A stretch of 64,000 nucleotides of DNA from Lujinxingia sediminis (GCF_004005565.1 NZ_SADD01000013.1:110458-174457); one strand, 5' to 3'. Shown: positions 9,842 to 18,425, numbered from the stretch's first letter. Notes: generated by a model not told the origin, from the sequence alone. Numbers and translations: made by a program.

Positions 9842-9865
9842 TGTAGGTTCGGGATCCACGTGCAG

Positions 9866-9906
9866 CACAAAAGGCACCGCGAAAACGGTGCCTTTTGTGT
9901 GTTTTT
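9866..9906. terminator. Strong intrinsic terminator after ettA
   Basis: CACAAAAGGCACCG and CGGTGCCTTTTGTG form a 14-bp stem with a small loop, followed by GTGTTTTT. The A-rich left arm lets it serve the minus-strand small gene as well. Confidence 0.9.
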
Positions 9907-9947
9907 ACAGCATGTTTTTTCAGCGTCGCATCCAGAAGAAGACCGCG

Positions 9948-10106
9948 TCAGTCCTCATCCTCTTGAGCCTCTTCGGCCTCGGTGAGCATCGCCTCGACCT
10001 CGGCGACGTGCTCGGGCTCCATGCCCTCGATCATCTCGCCAAGGGCGCGGCGGGCTTCAAAAGGGGTCATGCGATCTCTGGCGAACTCTACGCAGATCAG
10101 GCACAT
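9948..10106 (-). CDS. 52-aa acidic small protein (MCLICVEF...)
   Basis: A 52-residue protein beginning MCLICVEFARDRMTPFEARR and ending in an acidic tail (EAEEAQEDED). The ATG at 10106 is preceded by a good GGAGAGAG, and the CxxC at positions 2-5 is placed where a metal or thiol site could lie. The frame stays open further upstream, but the Shine-Dalgarno and the compact helical pattern support the short form. I believe similar short 'MCLICxEF' proteins occur in related bacteria, but that is from memory. No function is known. Confidence 0.7.
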   Translation of the reverse strand: MCLICVEFARDRMTPFEARRALGEMIEGMEPEHVAEVEAMLTEAEEAQEDED

Positions 10107-10313
10107 AGCTCTCTCCGAGGTTGGGCGTTGAGGCTTCAGGGATGATGCGCCTCTCCGTGCGATTGAAAAACGCATCGTAGCGGCGGACGCATTCCACGAC
10201 CAGGCGCCATAAGGAGTTGTCGGTGCGCGCACCTTGATTAAATCTAGACGCGATCCGTGCGTCTTAAATGATGGCGAGGCACATGTGGCCTCGATAAAGC
10301 TGAAGAGGAAGTT

Positions 10314-11111
10314 ATGCGACGATGGACGATGATGGTGTTGATGGTGCTGACGCTGGGGGCGGGCGTGAACGCGATGGGATGTGCGACCACCCCGGGTCGG
10401 GCGGCGGCCGATGCGCTGGTGCCGATCAGCGATGAGGTGGCCATGGGGCGTCAGATGGCCGAAGAGCTTGAGAAAGAGCTCACCATGCACCCGGACGCCG
10501 AGGTTCAACGCTATGTGCAACAGCTCGGTGAGCAGGTGGTGCGTTCAGTGCCCAACCGACCCAAGGGGCTGGCGTTCCGGTTCCAGGTGGTCGACGATCC
10601 CTCTCAGATCAACGCCTTCGCGATTCCGGGCGGGGGCATCTACGTTTACTCCGGTCTGTTGAGGGCGATGGAGACCGAGTCGGAGCTCGTGGCTGTGCTC
10701 TCCCACGAGGTGGCTCACGTGACGCGTCGCCATATCGCCCAGCGTCTGGTGACGGCGTATGGCATCGACGCGATCGCTCAGCTGGCGCTGGGGCAGAACC
10801 CCGGGCTGCTCGGGCAGTTGGTGGGGAGCGTGGCCGCTCAGGGGTTCATGCTCAAATACAGCCGCGATCATGAGCGCGATGCTGATGAGTGGGGCCTGCG
10901 CTACATGGTGCGTATGGACTACGATCCGCACGGTTTTGTGAGCTTCTTTCATAAACTTGCCGGCGACGGTCCGCAGCTCCCCGAGTTTTTGCTGACGCAC
11001 CCGCACGCTGAAGATCGTATTGAGCGCATCGAGGCGCTCATCGATCAGCTCCCGCAGACGCCGACCCGGGATGGGCGAGAGGCCTTCCAGGCGATGAAGC
11101 CGAAGTTCTGA
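10314..11111 (+). CDS. M48-family metallopeptidase lipoprotein
   Basis: A 265-aa protein. The signal peptide ends in a lipobox (NAMGC, Cys about residue 23). The zinc-binding HEVAH motif (His131, Glu132, His135) and the downstream HERDADEWG supply ligands of the M48/Ste24-Oma1-like family. The fold-typical sequence 'FAIPGGGIYVYSGLL' precedes the motif. Members such as E. coli BepA and LoiP degrade or chaperone misassembled outer-membrane proteins. The protein lacks the TPR domain of BepA and is closer in size to LoiP. GAGGAAG precedes the ATG. Confidence 0.9.
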   Translation: MRRWTMMVLMVLTLGAGVNAMGCATTPGRAAADALVPISDEVAMGRQMAEELEKELTMHPDAEVQRYVQQLGEQVVRSVPNRPKGLAFRFQVVDDPSQINAFAIPGGGIYVYSGLLRAMETESELVAVLSHEVAHVTRRHIAQRLVTAYGIDAIAQLALGQNPGLLGQLVGSVAAQGFMLKYSRDHERDADEWGLRYMVRMDYDPHGFVSFFHKLAGDGPQLPEFLLTHPHAEDRIERIEALIDQLPQTPTRDGREAFQAMKPKF

Positions 11112-11142
11112 TGCTGCATGGCTGAGAGGGCTGAAGACGGCC

Positions 11143-11174
11143 ACAAAAAAGCCGCCCGAAAGGGCGGCTTTTTT
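11143..11174. terminator. Bidirectional terminator
   Basis: AAAAAAGCCGCCC / GGGCGGCTTTTTT hairpin with a GAAA loop, placed between the convergent M48 and TPR genes. Confidence 0.9.
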
Positions 11175-11211
11175 GGTGGGGGGCAGGGTGTGCGTCAGGA
11201 CCTGCGTCGCG

Positions 11212-12789
11212 TCAGTTCGGGGCGTTGAAGCCCAGCTCGTTGAGGATCTCATCGAGGGTTTCCTGGACGTCCTTTCGGTGCTCCCAGTCTTCGGGGGCGC
11301 ACTCCAGCGCGGCGGCCAGATCGCTTGCGGCCTGCTCGTTTTCCTCGGCGGCGATCCACATCGCCGCGCGCTTGAGGTAGGGCGTGGGGTAGTAGGGATC
11401 GACTTCGATAGCGCGTTCCCAATCTTCCACGGCACCTTCCAGGTCGCCGTCGATCATGCGGGCACCGCCGCGGTTGGCCAGGGCCTCCACATCGTCGGGG
11501 GCGAGCTCCAGCGCGGCGTCGTAGTCGGCGATGGCGCCTTTGAAGTCCTGGTCGAGCAGGCGGGCGTGGGCGCGGTTGTAGTAGTGCATCGGCTCGGAAG
11601 GCTCAAAGCCGATGGCCAGGCCGAAGTCGGCGGCGGCTTTCTTCGGCTCTTCGAGTTGGAGGTAGAGGTAGCCTCGCGCAGCGTAGACGTCGACGAAGTC
11701 GGGTTTGATCTGAATGGCTTTCTCGTAGTCCTGGAGCGCGTAGCCCAGTTCGCCGAGCACCCGGCGCACGTTGCCGCGCTGGAAGAGGGCGATGAGGTGG
11801 CGGTCGTTGAGCTCGAGCGCGCGGTTGAGGTCGGCCATGGCACCCGAGAAGTTGTTGATGGCGAAGCGGGCGACGGCGCGGTTGGTCCAGAGGTCGGCAT
11901 CTTCGTCGACCTGCTCGAGCGCGGCGTCGTAGTCAGCGATGGCGGCTTCGATCTGGCCCAGGGCGTGGTGGGTGAGCGCGCGGTTGATGCGCGCGGCAAT
12001 GGATGAGGGATCGCGTTTCAGGGCGCGATCGAAGTCGTCCTGAGCGCCGCGAAGATCTTCGAGGGCACCGCGGGCGATGCCGCGCTCGACGAGCGCGTCG
12101 ATGTCATCGGGGTTGAGCTCGACGAAGCGGGCGAGCAGAGCTTCGGCGGACTGCACATCACCGAGTTGCATGCGCTCGTCGGCCAGGGCTCGCAGCGCAG
12201 CAGGGTCGTTGCGATCGAAGTCTTCGGGGAGGTCAATGGCGTCAAGCGCGCTGAGCTCGCCGCGGCGCACGCCCTCATCGAAGCCGGCGACGATGGCGTC
12301 CATCTGGGTGCTGACAAAGGCGGTAAATGCCTCGTGGTGCTCTCGGAGTACGGCCAGCGGCGCATCGACCCGGGACTGCAGCGTGTCGAGATCGGCCTGG
12401 AGGTCGAGCTCGGTGTCAGCCGCCTCAAGGAAGGAGTTCAGCCAGGCCGCATCGGATGCTTCATCAAGCTGCGGGGTGTCTTCGGCGATCAGCGCCTGCA
12501 GCTCGGGGAAGATCGCGTCGAAGTCGCGTTCATCGGCGCTGACCAGCTCCAGGTGCATCGAAGCGGTCACAAAGGCGCGTGGTGCGCGGCGAGGCGCGGC
12601 GACAAAGAGCAACCAGGAGGCTGCGAGGACAGCGCGGGCAACGTCGTCGTTTTCGCGGGCTGCGGCAGGAAGGTCGCCGGTGCGCGAGAAGAGCTGGATG
12701 GCGGCGACCAGGGCGCGATCGCTGAGCGCGTGCTCTTGCTGGGCGGTCTCAATAAGGTGGGCGATGGCGTCAATGGGAAGCGTGGTCAT
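11212..12789 (-). CDS. TPR-repeat protein
   Basis: A 525-aa cytoplasmic-looking protein. The first 180 residues are helical, Ala/Asp/Glu-rich and unassigned. From about 185 to 515 at least nine TPR units are recognisable (for example 'AIADYDAALELAPDDVEALANRG', 'ALQDYEKAIQIKPDFVDVYAARG', with the W/L-G-Y-A-F-A-P pattern). TPRs mediate protein-protein contacts; no catalytic motif is seen. ATG at 12789 is preferred over the GTG three bases upstream. It is transcribed away from a small membrane-protein gene and ends at a bidirectional terminator. Confidence 0.85.
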   Translation of the reverse strand: MTTLPIDAIAHLIETAQQEHALSDRALVAAIQLFSRTGDLPAAARENDDVARAVLAASWLLFVAAPRRAPRAFVTASMHLELVSADERDFDAIFPELQALIAEDTPQLDEASDAAWLNSFLEAADTELDLQADLDTLQSRVDAPLAVLREHHEAFTAFVSTQMDAIVAGFDEGVRRGELSALDAIDLPEDFDRNDPAALRALADERMQLGDVQSAEALLARFVELNPDDIDALVERGIARGALEDLRGAQDDFDRALKRDPSSIAARINRALTHHALGQIEAAIADYDAALEQVDEDADLWTNRAVARFAINNFSGAMADLNRALELNDRHLIALFQRGNVRRVLGELGYALQDYEKAIQIKPDFVDVYAARGYLYLQLEEPKKAAADFGLAIGFEPSEPMHYYNRAHARLLDQDFKGAIADYDAALELAPDDVEALANRGGARMIDGDLEGAVEDWERAIEVDPYYPTPYLKRAAMWIAAEENEQAASDLAAALECAPEDWEHRKDVQETLDEILNELGFNAPN

Positions 12790-12917
12790 CACAGAGCTCG
12801 GGAATCAGGCGCGGTAAGTGCCCCTGAAGGGGCGCGTCGGCGTATCTTTGCGCGGATCTAACCCGATGTGAGGCTCAAAACAACCATCGCTGCAGTGGTG
12901 AGGCAGACGATGGCCTT

Positions 12918-13013
12918 TCAAGAGGGCAGCGCCCAGGTCCAGATCGAGGTCAGGGCGAGGGTCAGCAGCAAGACCAGCGAGATGAGCAGGCGAACCAGAG
13001 AAGTTGTTGCCAT
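12918..13013 (-). CDS. 31-aa single-helix membrane peptide
   Basis: A 31-residue frame starting at 13013: MATTSLVRLLISLVLLL, then TLALTSIWTWALPS and TGA. Residues 5-27 form one hydrophobic helix. A strong Shine-Dalgarno TTGGAGGT lies 4 bases before the ATG, which is the main evidence that it is translated. It sits between the TPR gene and a glycine-zipper protein gene on the same strand, about 115 bases from each neighbour. It could be a small regulatory membrane protein; the length and composition do not allow a family assignment. Confidence 0.6.
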   Translation of the reverse strand: MATTSLVRLLISLVLLLTLALTSIWTWALPS

Positions 13014-13126
13014 GGGGACCTCCAACGTCAACAGGGGCGACGCGCCGGGCGGGTTTCACCACGATGGGGACAGGGTGTGGCGAGGCCCGGCGAGTAGAGT
13101 GGCATGAGGCGTCGTCCAGATGGCTC

Positions 13127-13639
13127 TTAGAAGTGGATGCGCAAGAGGGGCACGCGCACCGTTCGGGGAAGTTCTCGCTCCAGCATGTAGCGGCGTGCAG
13201 CCAGAGCGTCGGAATTGCGCTCTTCACGTACGATCAACTCCACGGCGCCTGCCGCCGTACCGACCAGGATGCCGCCTCCTGCAAAGTACGCGATGGTCCA
13301 GGGCGAATACTCCCGGCCTGAGAGCAGGTAGACGCCGGTGCCGACCAGCCCCCCGGTGACGCCGCCCAGGAAGGCGTTTCTGGCGAGCACGCCCATGTAG
13401 TTGGGCGATTCCGGCTCGGTAATGATGGTCTTTTGTGTGCTCTGCTGAGTTCCCTCGTCAGGCGTGGTCTGGCTTTCGCGTTCTTCGATGACGCGATCTT
13501 CGACCGGCTGGATCTGTGCTTCAGAGGTTGTATCGGTTTTGGCCGGCTCGGCGGCGCGTGCATGTGCGGAGAACGCGGTGATGGCCAGCGCTACCAGGCT
13601 CAGCATCACCAGCCATCGGGGTGCCCAGGACCATGCCAT
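13127..13639 (-). CDS. Secreted/envelope protein with glycine-zipper membrane segments
   Basis: A 170-aa protein. The ATG at 13639 has a near-perfect AAAGGAGGT 6 bases upstream, so the longer frame to 13726 is not used. Residues 1-28 are a signal peptide ending AHARAA. A polar Thr/Glu/Gln linker (30-80) is followed by two Gly/Ala-rich hydrophobic segments (about 90-107, GVTGGLVGTGVYLL, and about 117-137, YFAGGGILVGTAAGAVELI). The C-terminus is basic. The pattern is a periplasmic or membrane-embedded hairpin; the function is unknown. Confidence 0.75.
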   Translation of the reverse strand: MAWSWAPRWLVMLSLVALAITAFSAHARAAEPAKTDTTSEAQIQPVEDRVIEERESQTTPDEGTQQSTQKTIITEPESPNYMGVLARNAFLGGVTGGLVGTGVYLLSGREYSPWTIAYFAGGGILVGTAAGAVELIVREERNSDALAARRYMLERELPRTVRVPLLRIHF

Positions 13640-14001
13640 GGTGGACCTCCTTTGCTGCGTGAGAAGTCGGCGCACGGGGCGTACCGCGAACCGGTCCCCC
13701 CGAGTTGAGCCGAGATCATTATTCACACTATAAATGTAATTCCGAGGTGCCTGACACCAAAAACTCTCCCAGTCTCTGGCCGTTCGGACCCTGTTTCTGA
13801 GGGGGGCGGGAGTCCGGGGTAAGCTCCCGCAGGGCCCGATTTTTCGGGGCTATTGACCCCGATGGTAGGGCTCTTCTATGGTGTCGCCGCCGCGCGCCCT
13901 GCAAAAGGCGCTATCCGCGCATCAGGCGCATGCGGTGAAGCTATCGAATAAGGTCAATGACGCCGCGTAATGAGCGCGGCGATCACGTCAAGGGAGTTGT
14001 C
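13640..14001. other. Intergenic region with a 5'-UTR hairpin before the dehydrogenase
   Basis: No gene is seen in 13640-14001. A TATAGT-like -10 (reading leftwards at 13728-13733) could serve the minus-strand gene, but no clear -35 is paired with it. CGCCGCG/CGCGGCG (13961-13981, loop TAATGAG) forms a stem ending about 9 bases before the AAGGGAG of the dehydrogenase, so it may affect translation. Confidence 0.4.
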
Positions 14002-15021
14002 ATGAGCCGTAAAGTGTCCCTGATTCGCGGTGACGGGATTGGACCGGAGATCGTCGACGCGACGGTTTCGGTGATCGAGGCCCTGGGGGTCAATCTGGAG
14101 TGGGAAGAGGTGCGCGCCGGCTCCGGGGCCTATAAGGATCTGGGCACTCCTCTTCCCGAAGAGACGCTTTTGAGCATCGCCCGCAACCAGTGCGTTCTTA
14201 AGGGGCCGCTGGAGACGCCGATCGGCACCGGTTTTCGAAGCATCAACGTGGCGATCCGCAAGCATTTCGACATGTACGCCAACGTGCGCCCGGCGAAGAT
14301 CTCGCCGGCGATGACCACGCGCTTCTCGGACACCAAGGTCGACATGGTGATCGTGCGTGAGAACACCGAGGGTGCCTATGCGGGCATCGAGCACGTGATC
14401 CCGCCGAACCGTGCCGCGGCCGAGACGATCATTCTGATCACGCGCTGGGCCTGTGAGCGGATCGTGCGCTACGCGTTTGAGTACGCGCGTCGCGAAGGTC
14501 GCTCCAAGGTCACGCTGGTGCACAAGGCCAACATCCTCAAGGAGTCCAACGGGCTTTTGCTGGAGGTCGGTCAGACCATCGCGCGTGAGTACGACGACAT
14601 TCAGTTTGAAGACATGATCGTCGATAACTGCTGCATGCAGATGGTGGTGCGGCCGGAGCAGTTCGATGTGATCGTCACCGAGAACCTTTTCGGCGACATC
14701 CTCTCGGATCTGGCAGCCGGGCTTATCGGCGGTCTGGGTCTGACGCCGGGGGCCAATATTGGCGAAGGCGCCGCGATGTTTGAAGCGGTTCACGGTACCG
14801 CGCCCGATATCGCGGGCAAGGGGATTGCCAACCCGACCGCGCTGATGCGTTCGGCGGGCATGATGCTCGGCCACCTGGGCTACGTCTCGGAAGGGAAGTT
14901 GCTTGAGAAAGCGATCACCAAGGCCCTGGCCAGCCCCTCCACGCGCACCGGCGACCTGGGCGGAACGGCGAACACCAAGACCTACACCCAGGCGCTGATC
15001 TCGGCGATTCAGGAAGGCTAA
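14002..15021 (+). CDS. NAD(P)-dependent isocitrate/isopropylmalate-type dehydrogenase
   Basis: A 339-aa beta-decarboxylating dehydrogenase, about the length of NAD-dependent IDH3-like and homoisocitrate enzymes. It has the N-terminal IRGDGIGPEIV, the substrate loop 'GTGFRSINVAIRKHFDMYANVRP' region, the VRENTEGAYAGIEH motif, the catalytic Lys region (LVHKANILK) and Asp residues in 'NLFGDILSDLAAGLIGGLG'. GTAPDIAGKGIANP is the cofactor loop. The most likely reaction is isocitrate to 2-oxoglutarate in the TCA cycle. A 3-isopropylmalate or homoisocitrate role cannot be excluded without the leu or lys genes nearby. The ATG at 14002 follows AAGGGAG. Confidence 0.85.
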   Translation: MSRKVSLIRGDGIGPEIVDATVSVIEALGVNLEWEEVRAGSGAYKDLGTPLPEETLLSIARNQCVLKGPLETPIGTGFRSINVAIRKHFDMYANVRPAKISPAMTTRFSDTKVDMVIVRENTEGAYAGIEHVIPPNRAAAETIILITRWACERIVRYAFEYARREGRSKVTLVHKANILKESNGLLLEVGQTIAREYDDIQFEDMIVDNCCMQMVVRPEQFDVIVTENLFGDILSDLAAGLIGGLGLTPGANIGEGAAMFEAVHGTAPDIAGKGIANPTALMRSAGMMLGHLGYVSEGKLLEKAITKALASPSTRTGDLGGTANTKTYTQALISAIQEG

Positions 15022-15130
15022 GGCCTTTCGCCGGACGGCGTCGATGATGCGATGCCGCCCGTTAAGGTCGCGTCAGTGATGCGGCGCTGAGTATGAAGGT
15101 CGCATCTGTGACGCGGCTTTTGAAGGTTGT

Positions 15131-15168
15131 AAAAAACGCCCACCCGGAGCTCCGGGTGGGCGTTTTTT
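15131..15168. terminator. Strong intrinsic terminator
   Basis: AAAAAACGCCCACCCGGAG / CTCCGGGTGGGCGTTTTTT is a perfect dyad followed by Ts, ending the dehydrogenase transcript just before the repeat array. Confidence 0.9.
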
Positions 15169-15192
15169 ATGGCGCCAATTCTCATCGTACGG

Positions 15193-15592
15193 TGACCGTG
15201 GGTCATTTAGAAAGTGACCGTGGGTCGGTAGCAGAGGTGACCGTAGGTCGGTCGAAAAAGTGACCGTGGGTCAGTCGCAGAGGTGACCGTGGGTCAGTCG
15301 CAGAGGTGACCGTGGGTCGGTCGAAAAGATGACCGTGGGTCGGTCGAAAAGATGACCGTGGGTCGGTAGCAGAGGTGACCGTGGGTCGGTAGCAGAGGTG
15401 ACCGTGGGTCGGTAGCAGAGGTGACCGTGGGTCGGTCGAAAAAGTGACCGTGGGTCATTTAGAAAGTGACCGTGGGTCGGTTGCAGAGGTGACCGTAGGT
15501 CGGTCGAAAAGATGACCGTGGGTCGGTCGCAGAGGTGACCGTGGGTCATTTAGAAAGTGACCGTGGGTCAGTCGCAGAGGTGACCGTGGGTC
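15193..15592. repeat. Array 1: 18 tandem TGACC-GTG-GGTC dyads, 22-23 bp period
   Basis: Eighteen copies of TGACCGTGGGTC, two of them with A for the first G of GGTC (units 3 and 14), start at 15193 and recur every 23 bp (22 bp when the linker is ATTTAGAAAG). Each copy is a dyad of TGACC and GGTC(A) around GTG. The linkers fall into a few classes that recur out of order: ATTTAGAAAG, GGTAGCAGAGG, AGTCGCAGAGG and GGTCGAAAA plus two bases. The array fills the space between two convergent genes and ends 4 bases from the helicase stop codon. Frames through it give only repetitive peptides, so it is not a gene. Confidence 0.95.
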
Positions 15593-15596
15593 AATC

Positions 15597-18080
15597 TTAT
15601 CCCAACACTTTCAAGAACTTGCGGATCACAGTCTGCTGGCCTACAGCAGGGAAGTCGACGGTCAGGCGCGCCTTATCGCCGGAGCCTGAGACGCTCACGA
15701 CCTCGCCAATGCCAAAGCGGGAGTGGCTGACGGTGACGCCGATGAGCTGGTCGTCGCCAGCCGGAGTGTGAGTGACGTCCCACTCCTGCGGGCTCTGCGA
15801 GAAGTTCGACTCCCAGTCCGGAGTATCCTGGGCCAAATGCTCGTCGGAGCTCGGGGCCTGGTTGAAGTCGTAGAGCGCCCCACCCTGGGAGGGCATCTGA
15901 GGCTCGGGGAACTCGCCGTGAGGGGCTCCCAGGCGCTTTCGGCGATCGCGGGCGTAGTCGAGTTCTTTTGCCGCGCTGCGCGGATCGATGATCAGCCGAC
16001 TCGGATCGATATCGAGCAAAAAGCGGCTGGGTTCGGTGTCTTTGAACTGCCCGTAGACCCGTCGTCGGCGCGCGTTGGTCATATACAGGCGATCTTCGGC
16101 GCGGGTGATGGCGACGTAGGCCAGGCGCCGTTCTTCGGCGAGCTCTTCGGAGTCGCCGGGATCGCGCAGGCTGGGGAAGGTCTCTTCTTCGAGGCCGGCG
16201 ACAAAGACCGTGGGGAACTCCAGGCCCTTGGAGCCGTGGATGGTCATCATGGTGACCGCCTGACCGGGGCCGTTGTCGCCATCGGTGGATTGGACCAGCG
16301 CGGAGCGGTCTAAGAAGGCGCGCAGGCGCAGGGAGGCCGGGGCGGTGGTCAGCAGATCATCGAGATCGTCGGGCATCGCTTCCTGCACCGAGGCGATGAG
16401 CGCCTCGCTGTTCGGGTCCTGCTCGAACTCCTCAATCGCGCTCAGGAGCTCGCCGACGTTTCGGGTGCGATCTTCGGCGCTCTCGGAGTCGGTGCGCTCG
16501 AGGTGCTCGAAGTAGGAGATGCGCTCAATGAGGCGCTCGAGTACCGGGGTGAGCTCCTCGTAGTGCAGAAGATCGTCGCGGGTGGCCTCCAGGATCTTCC
16601 AGAACTCGTCGATGCCCCGGCGCGAGACGCCGCTGAGCTCCTCGACGGTCTCAATGAGCAGGCGCTCGGTGGGGTTGGAGGGGCGAGGGCGGCGCGCGGC
16701 GAAGAGGTCGTTCTGGGCAGGGCGATCTTCGAGCGTGAGGAGAAGTGCGCCCTGCAGGCTCTCGACGCCGGGCACCGATGTGGCCGCGGTCAACTTCTCC
16801 AGCGTGGTCTTTCCGATGCCGCGGCGGGGGGTGTTGATCACACGCGCGGTGGCCACATCGTCACGCGGGTTGAGCGCGCAGCGCAAATACGCCAGCAGAT
16901 CTTTGATCTCCTCGCGGGCGTAAAAACTTAAGCCCCCGATGATGCGGTAGGGCACGCCCCACTGGCGGAGCTGTTCTTCAAAGAGGCGCCCCTGGGCGTT
17001 GGTGCGATAGAAGATTGCGACGTCGTCGAAGTTGCCGCCCTGGCGGGCCATATCGAAGATCGTCTCGGCCACATAGGCGGCCTCCTCACGATCGTCGGCG
17101 CCGGTAAATGCCACGATGGGTTCGCCGCCCTGGCGCTCCGTCCAGAGCTTTTTGGCGTGACGGCGATCGTTGCGGGCGATGACGTCGTTGGCGGCCTCCA
17201 GGATCACAGATGTGGAGCGGTAGTTCTGCTCAAGTTTGACGCGGGCAGCGGCCTCGTTGGCGTCTTCAAAGCCTAAGATGTTGGCCACGGTGGCACCGCG
17301 CCAGCGGTAGATGGCCTGATCGTCGTCGCCGACCACCGTGAGGTTGTTGTGGGCCAGGGTCAGGTGATCGAGCAGCTCGTACTGAGCGGGGTTGGTATCC
17401 TGGAATTCGTCGACGAGCACGTGTTGCCAGCGTTGGCTGTACTGCTTTGCGAGATCGGGATGTTCGCGAAAGAGCACGAGCACACCCAGGATAAGATCTC
17501 CAAAATCAACGGCGCCGGCCTGTGTGAGGGCGCGCTGGTAGTTGGCATAGAGCTCGGCGTCGGCCTCGGCGCGGGCGTCGTGGGCGTTCTCGTGAGCCTG
17601 GGAGGGCGTCCAGCCGCGGTTTTTGCAGGCGTCGATGTAGCTCTGGAGGCGGCGCACATCGGCGCGGGCTCGCTCATCGCCGGCCTCATCGAGGATGCGG
17701 GTGATCAGCCGGCGCTGGTCGGCGTCGTCGTAGATCGAGAAGTTCCACTCCAGGCCTGCGGCCGGCGCATGGCGACGCAGGATGCGTGCGCCCAGGCTGT
17801 GGAAGGTGCTGATGGTGACCTGGCCTGCCTGACCGTGGCCGTCGAGGAGCTGGTCGACGCGCTCGCGCATCTCCTGGGCGGCCTTGTTGGTAAAGGTCAT
17901 CGCCACGATCTGATGAGGGGCGACGCCCTGCTCAGCGATCAAAAAGGCGATGCGGTGGGTGAGCACGCGGGTCTTGCCGCTGCCGGCGCCGGCGAGCACC
18001 AGGAGGGGCCCGGCCGGGTGGGTGACGGCCTGGCGCTGATCGGAATTGAGGTGTTGGAGCCAGTCCTGAGTCATTGTCAT
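15597..18080 (-). CDS. UvrD/PcrA-type DNA helicase
   Basis: An 827-aa superfamily 1A helicase. Walker A is GAGSGKT (31-37), motif Ia MTFTNKAA, Walker B VLVDEFQDTN, motif III GDDDQAIYRWRGA, motif IV QNYRS, motif V MTIHGSKGLEF and motif VI YVAITRA. The last 50 residues form the Tudor-like KOW tail (VSHSRFGIGEVVSVSG) that binds RNA polymerase in PcrA/UvrD. The protein is about 100 aa longer than E. coli UvrD, with the extra sequence in the 2B region and a Pro/Ser-rich pre-tail linker. It unwinds DNA 3'-5' in excision and mismatch repair. Start ATG 18080 is chosen by homology; there is no clear Shine-Dalgarno. Confidence 0.92.
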   Translation of the reverse strand: MTMTQDWLQHLNSDQRQAVTHPAGPLLVLAGAGSGKTRVLTHRIAFLIAEQGVAPHQIVAMTFTNKAAQEMRERVDQLLDGHGQAGQVTISTFHSLGARILRRHAPAAGLEWNFSIYDDADQRRLITRILDEAGDERARADVRRLQSYIDACKNRGWTPSQAHENAHDARAEADAELYANYQRALTQAGAVDFGDLILGVLVLFREHPDLAKQYSQRWQHVLVDEFQDTNPAQYELLDHLTLAHNNLTVVGDDDQAIYRWRGATVANILGFEDANEAAARVKLEQNYRSTSVILEAANDVIARNDRRHAKKLWTERQGGEPIVAFTGADDREEAAYVAETIFDMARQGGNFDDVAIFYRTNAQGRLFEEQLRQWGVPYRIIGGLSFYAREEIKDLLAYLRCALNPRDDVATARVINTPRRGIGKTTLEKLTAATSVPGVESLQGALLLTLEDRPAQNDLFAARRPRPSNPTERLLIETVEELSGVSRRGIDEFWKILEATRDDLLHYEELTPVLERLIERISYFEHLERTDSESAEDRTRNVGELLSAIEEFEQDPNSEALIASVQEAMPDDLDDLLTTAPASLRLRAFLDRSALVQSTDGDNGPGQAVTMMTIHGSKGLEFPTVFVAGLEEETFPSLRDPGDSEELAEERRLAYVAITRAEDRLYMTNARRRRVYGQFKDTEPSRFLLDIDPSRLIIDPRSAAKELDYARDRRKRLGAPHGEFPEPQMPSQGGALYDFNQAPSSDEHLAQDTPDWESNFSQSPQEWDVTHTPAGDDQLIGVTVSHSRFGIGEVVSVSGSGDKARLTVDFPAVGQQTVIRKFLKVLG

Positions 18081-18425
18081 CACATGCAAAAGAACTTCGG
18101 AGCTGCAAATTTGTTCCGTTGGTGTTATGACCTCTGGTCTGAGGATTGGCAAGGCGCGCGGGAATGCAACGCCGCGGCGCTTATGTTTACCCGGGGGAAA
18201 GCTCCCCACTGCAGCGCTCGCGGCGAGTTGTCGTCGGCGGACGCCCCACGTAAACTTGAGTCTGGTCGTCGACAATCACCTGCCTTCGTGGCGGGCGGTG
18301 TGCTCACGACCACGGACGCGGCGAGCGCCTTTGAGGCGACACGTGCCGCGATTTTTTTCGCCCGCAACCCCGGCCCGCTCCCCGATGGAGTGCGGCGGGG
18401 CGGGCGTGCAACCGAGGTGCCCCCC
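18081..18425. other. Divergent intergenic region
   Basis: About 345 bases separate the divergent helicase and acetyltransferase genes. Frames continue through it from both sides, but no start with a good ribosome-binding site is seen. It probably holds the promoters for both genes; I cannot identify them. Confidence 0.4.

Noticed and set aside
9948..10520. 190-aa frame containing the 52-aa protein
   Set aside because: The upstream part overlaps the M48 gene start and its promoter; the internal ATG has the ribosome-binding site.
15271..15549. Long open frames through array 1 (repeated PTHGH/DPRS peptides)
   Set aside because: They exist only because the period lets the frame stay open; there is no ribosome-binding site, and the 22-bp units would shift the frame. 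The DNA repeat explains them.
15193..15592. CRISPR array
   Set aside because: The 'spacers' are 10-11 bp, recur and are not unique, and no cas gene is present.
17349..18425. Upstream extension of the GNAT gene
   Set aside because: It runs antisense to the helicase; the ATG at 18426 has a good ribosome-binding site.
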